Part shown: positions 14,574-14,645 of the stretch, one piece after another
Layout: each line of letters opens with the position of its first letter
How positions within the stretch are numbered: the first letter of the stretch is position 1
Notes under the pieces: generated by a model
The model's input: only the letters and a program-made list of their open reading frames with translations
Told to the model about the DNA's origin: nothing
Database searches by the model: none
DNA from: Novosphingopyxis sp042090735
GTDB taxonomy: Bacteria; Pseudomonadota; Alphaproteobacteria; Sphingomonadales; Sphingomonadaceae
Reading direction: 5' to 3'
Assembly: GCA_042090735.1 (NCBI GenBank)
Contig: JBELIU010000052.1
Coordinates: 1 to 14,645 of the forward strand
Length of the DNA stretch: 14,645 nt
Translations under genes and position numbers: made by a program

Positions 14574-14645
14574 CGCGGTTCATCGATGAGCATCGCGAGA
14601 AGAATGGTGTCGAGCCGATCTGCAGGGTTTTGCCAATCGCCTGAT
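14570..14645 (+). pseudogene. IS3-family transposase orfB, N-terminal fragment with early stop
   Basis: The ATG at 14570 overlaps the restored orfA stop (ATGA), the usual IS3 arrangement. It reads MTRFIDEHREKNGVEPICRV followed by LPIA, the conserved start of OrfB before the 'LPIAPSTYH'-like segment. Here the next codon is TGA (14642-14644). An ATCGCCCCTGAT original shortened by two bases to ATCGCCTGAT would explain the stop, which is inference. The window ends before the DDE integrase core, so whether any downstream part is intact cannot be seen. Confidence 0.65.

Noticed and set aside
1..14645. CRISPR arrays, tRNA or rRNA genes
   Set aside because: No regularly spaced direct repeats and no tRNA- or rRNA-like sequence were recognised on either strand.

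Overview
The window reads as part of an alphaproteobacterial chromosome or large replicon, most likely from the order Sphingomonadales. The grounds are a moderately high GC content, a Sphingomonas-style TonB-dependent receptor (22-residue signal peptide, DIVVTGSYIR segment, barrel ending in Phe), and a dense Rieske-oxygenase catabolic cluster with that receptor beside it. The genus assignment is inference; nothing here names the species.

Layout from left to right. (1) At 2-292 lies the C-terminal end of an IclR-type regulator. (2) At 334-3758, rightward, is a tight four-gene operon: MFS carrier, cupin, alpha/beta hydrolase, and an SDR-fold protein lacking the catalytic Tyr and Lys. (3) At 3755-4855, leftward, is a RES-domain protein that overlaps the end of the first operon by four bases. 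(4) At 4946-9594, rightward, is a seven-gene operon: VOC/extradiol-type dioxygenase, a small unknown protein, a small recombinase-like helix-turn-helix protein, a Rieske oxygenase, a RidA-like protein, a VanB-type FMN/[2Fe-2S] reductase and a classical SDR. A hairpin terminator follows. (5) At 14007-9670, leftward, the TonB receptor is followed by a ThDP-dependent enzyme of the acetolactate synthase/benzoylformate decarboxylase superfamily. (6) At 14237-14645 is a frameshifted remnant of an IS3-family transposase.

Read together, this is a catabolic island for an unidentified aromatic or other cyclic substrate. The TonB receptor (outer membrane) and MFS carrier (inner membrane) would import it. 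The Rieske oxygenase, fed electrons by the adjacent reductase, would hydroxylate or O-demethylate it. One or both SDRs could oxidise an alcohol or dihydrodiol. The VOC protein has the 2-His-1-Glu ligands of ring-cleaving dioxygenases, and the alpha/beta hydrolase could cleave a ring-fission product. The ThDP enzyme could act on a 2-oxo acid formed late in the route. The substrate cannot be read from the sequence.

The most useful regulatory observation is a 21-bp inverted repeat of the form ATATCAA-N7-TTGAwAT. It lies at 313-333, directly before the MFS start codon, and again at 14032-14052, upstream of the TonB receptor about 13.7 kb away. This suggests that one regulator, perhaps the neighbouring IclR protein, controls both transport ends of the cluster. 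A different palindrome (4887-4906) lies between the divergent RES gene and the second operon. Several accessory proteins (first SDR, cupin, RidA-like protein) keep their fold but lack signature active-site residues, so copying the family function onto them would be unsafe.
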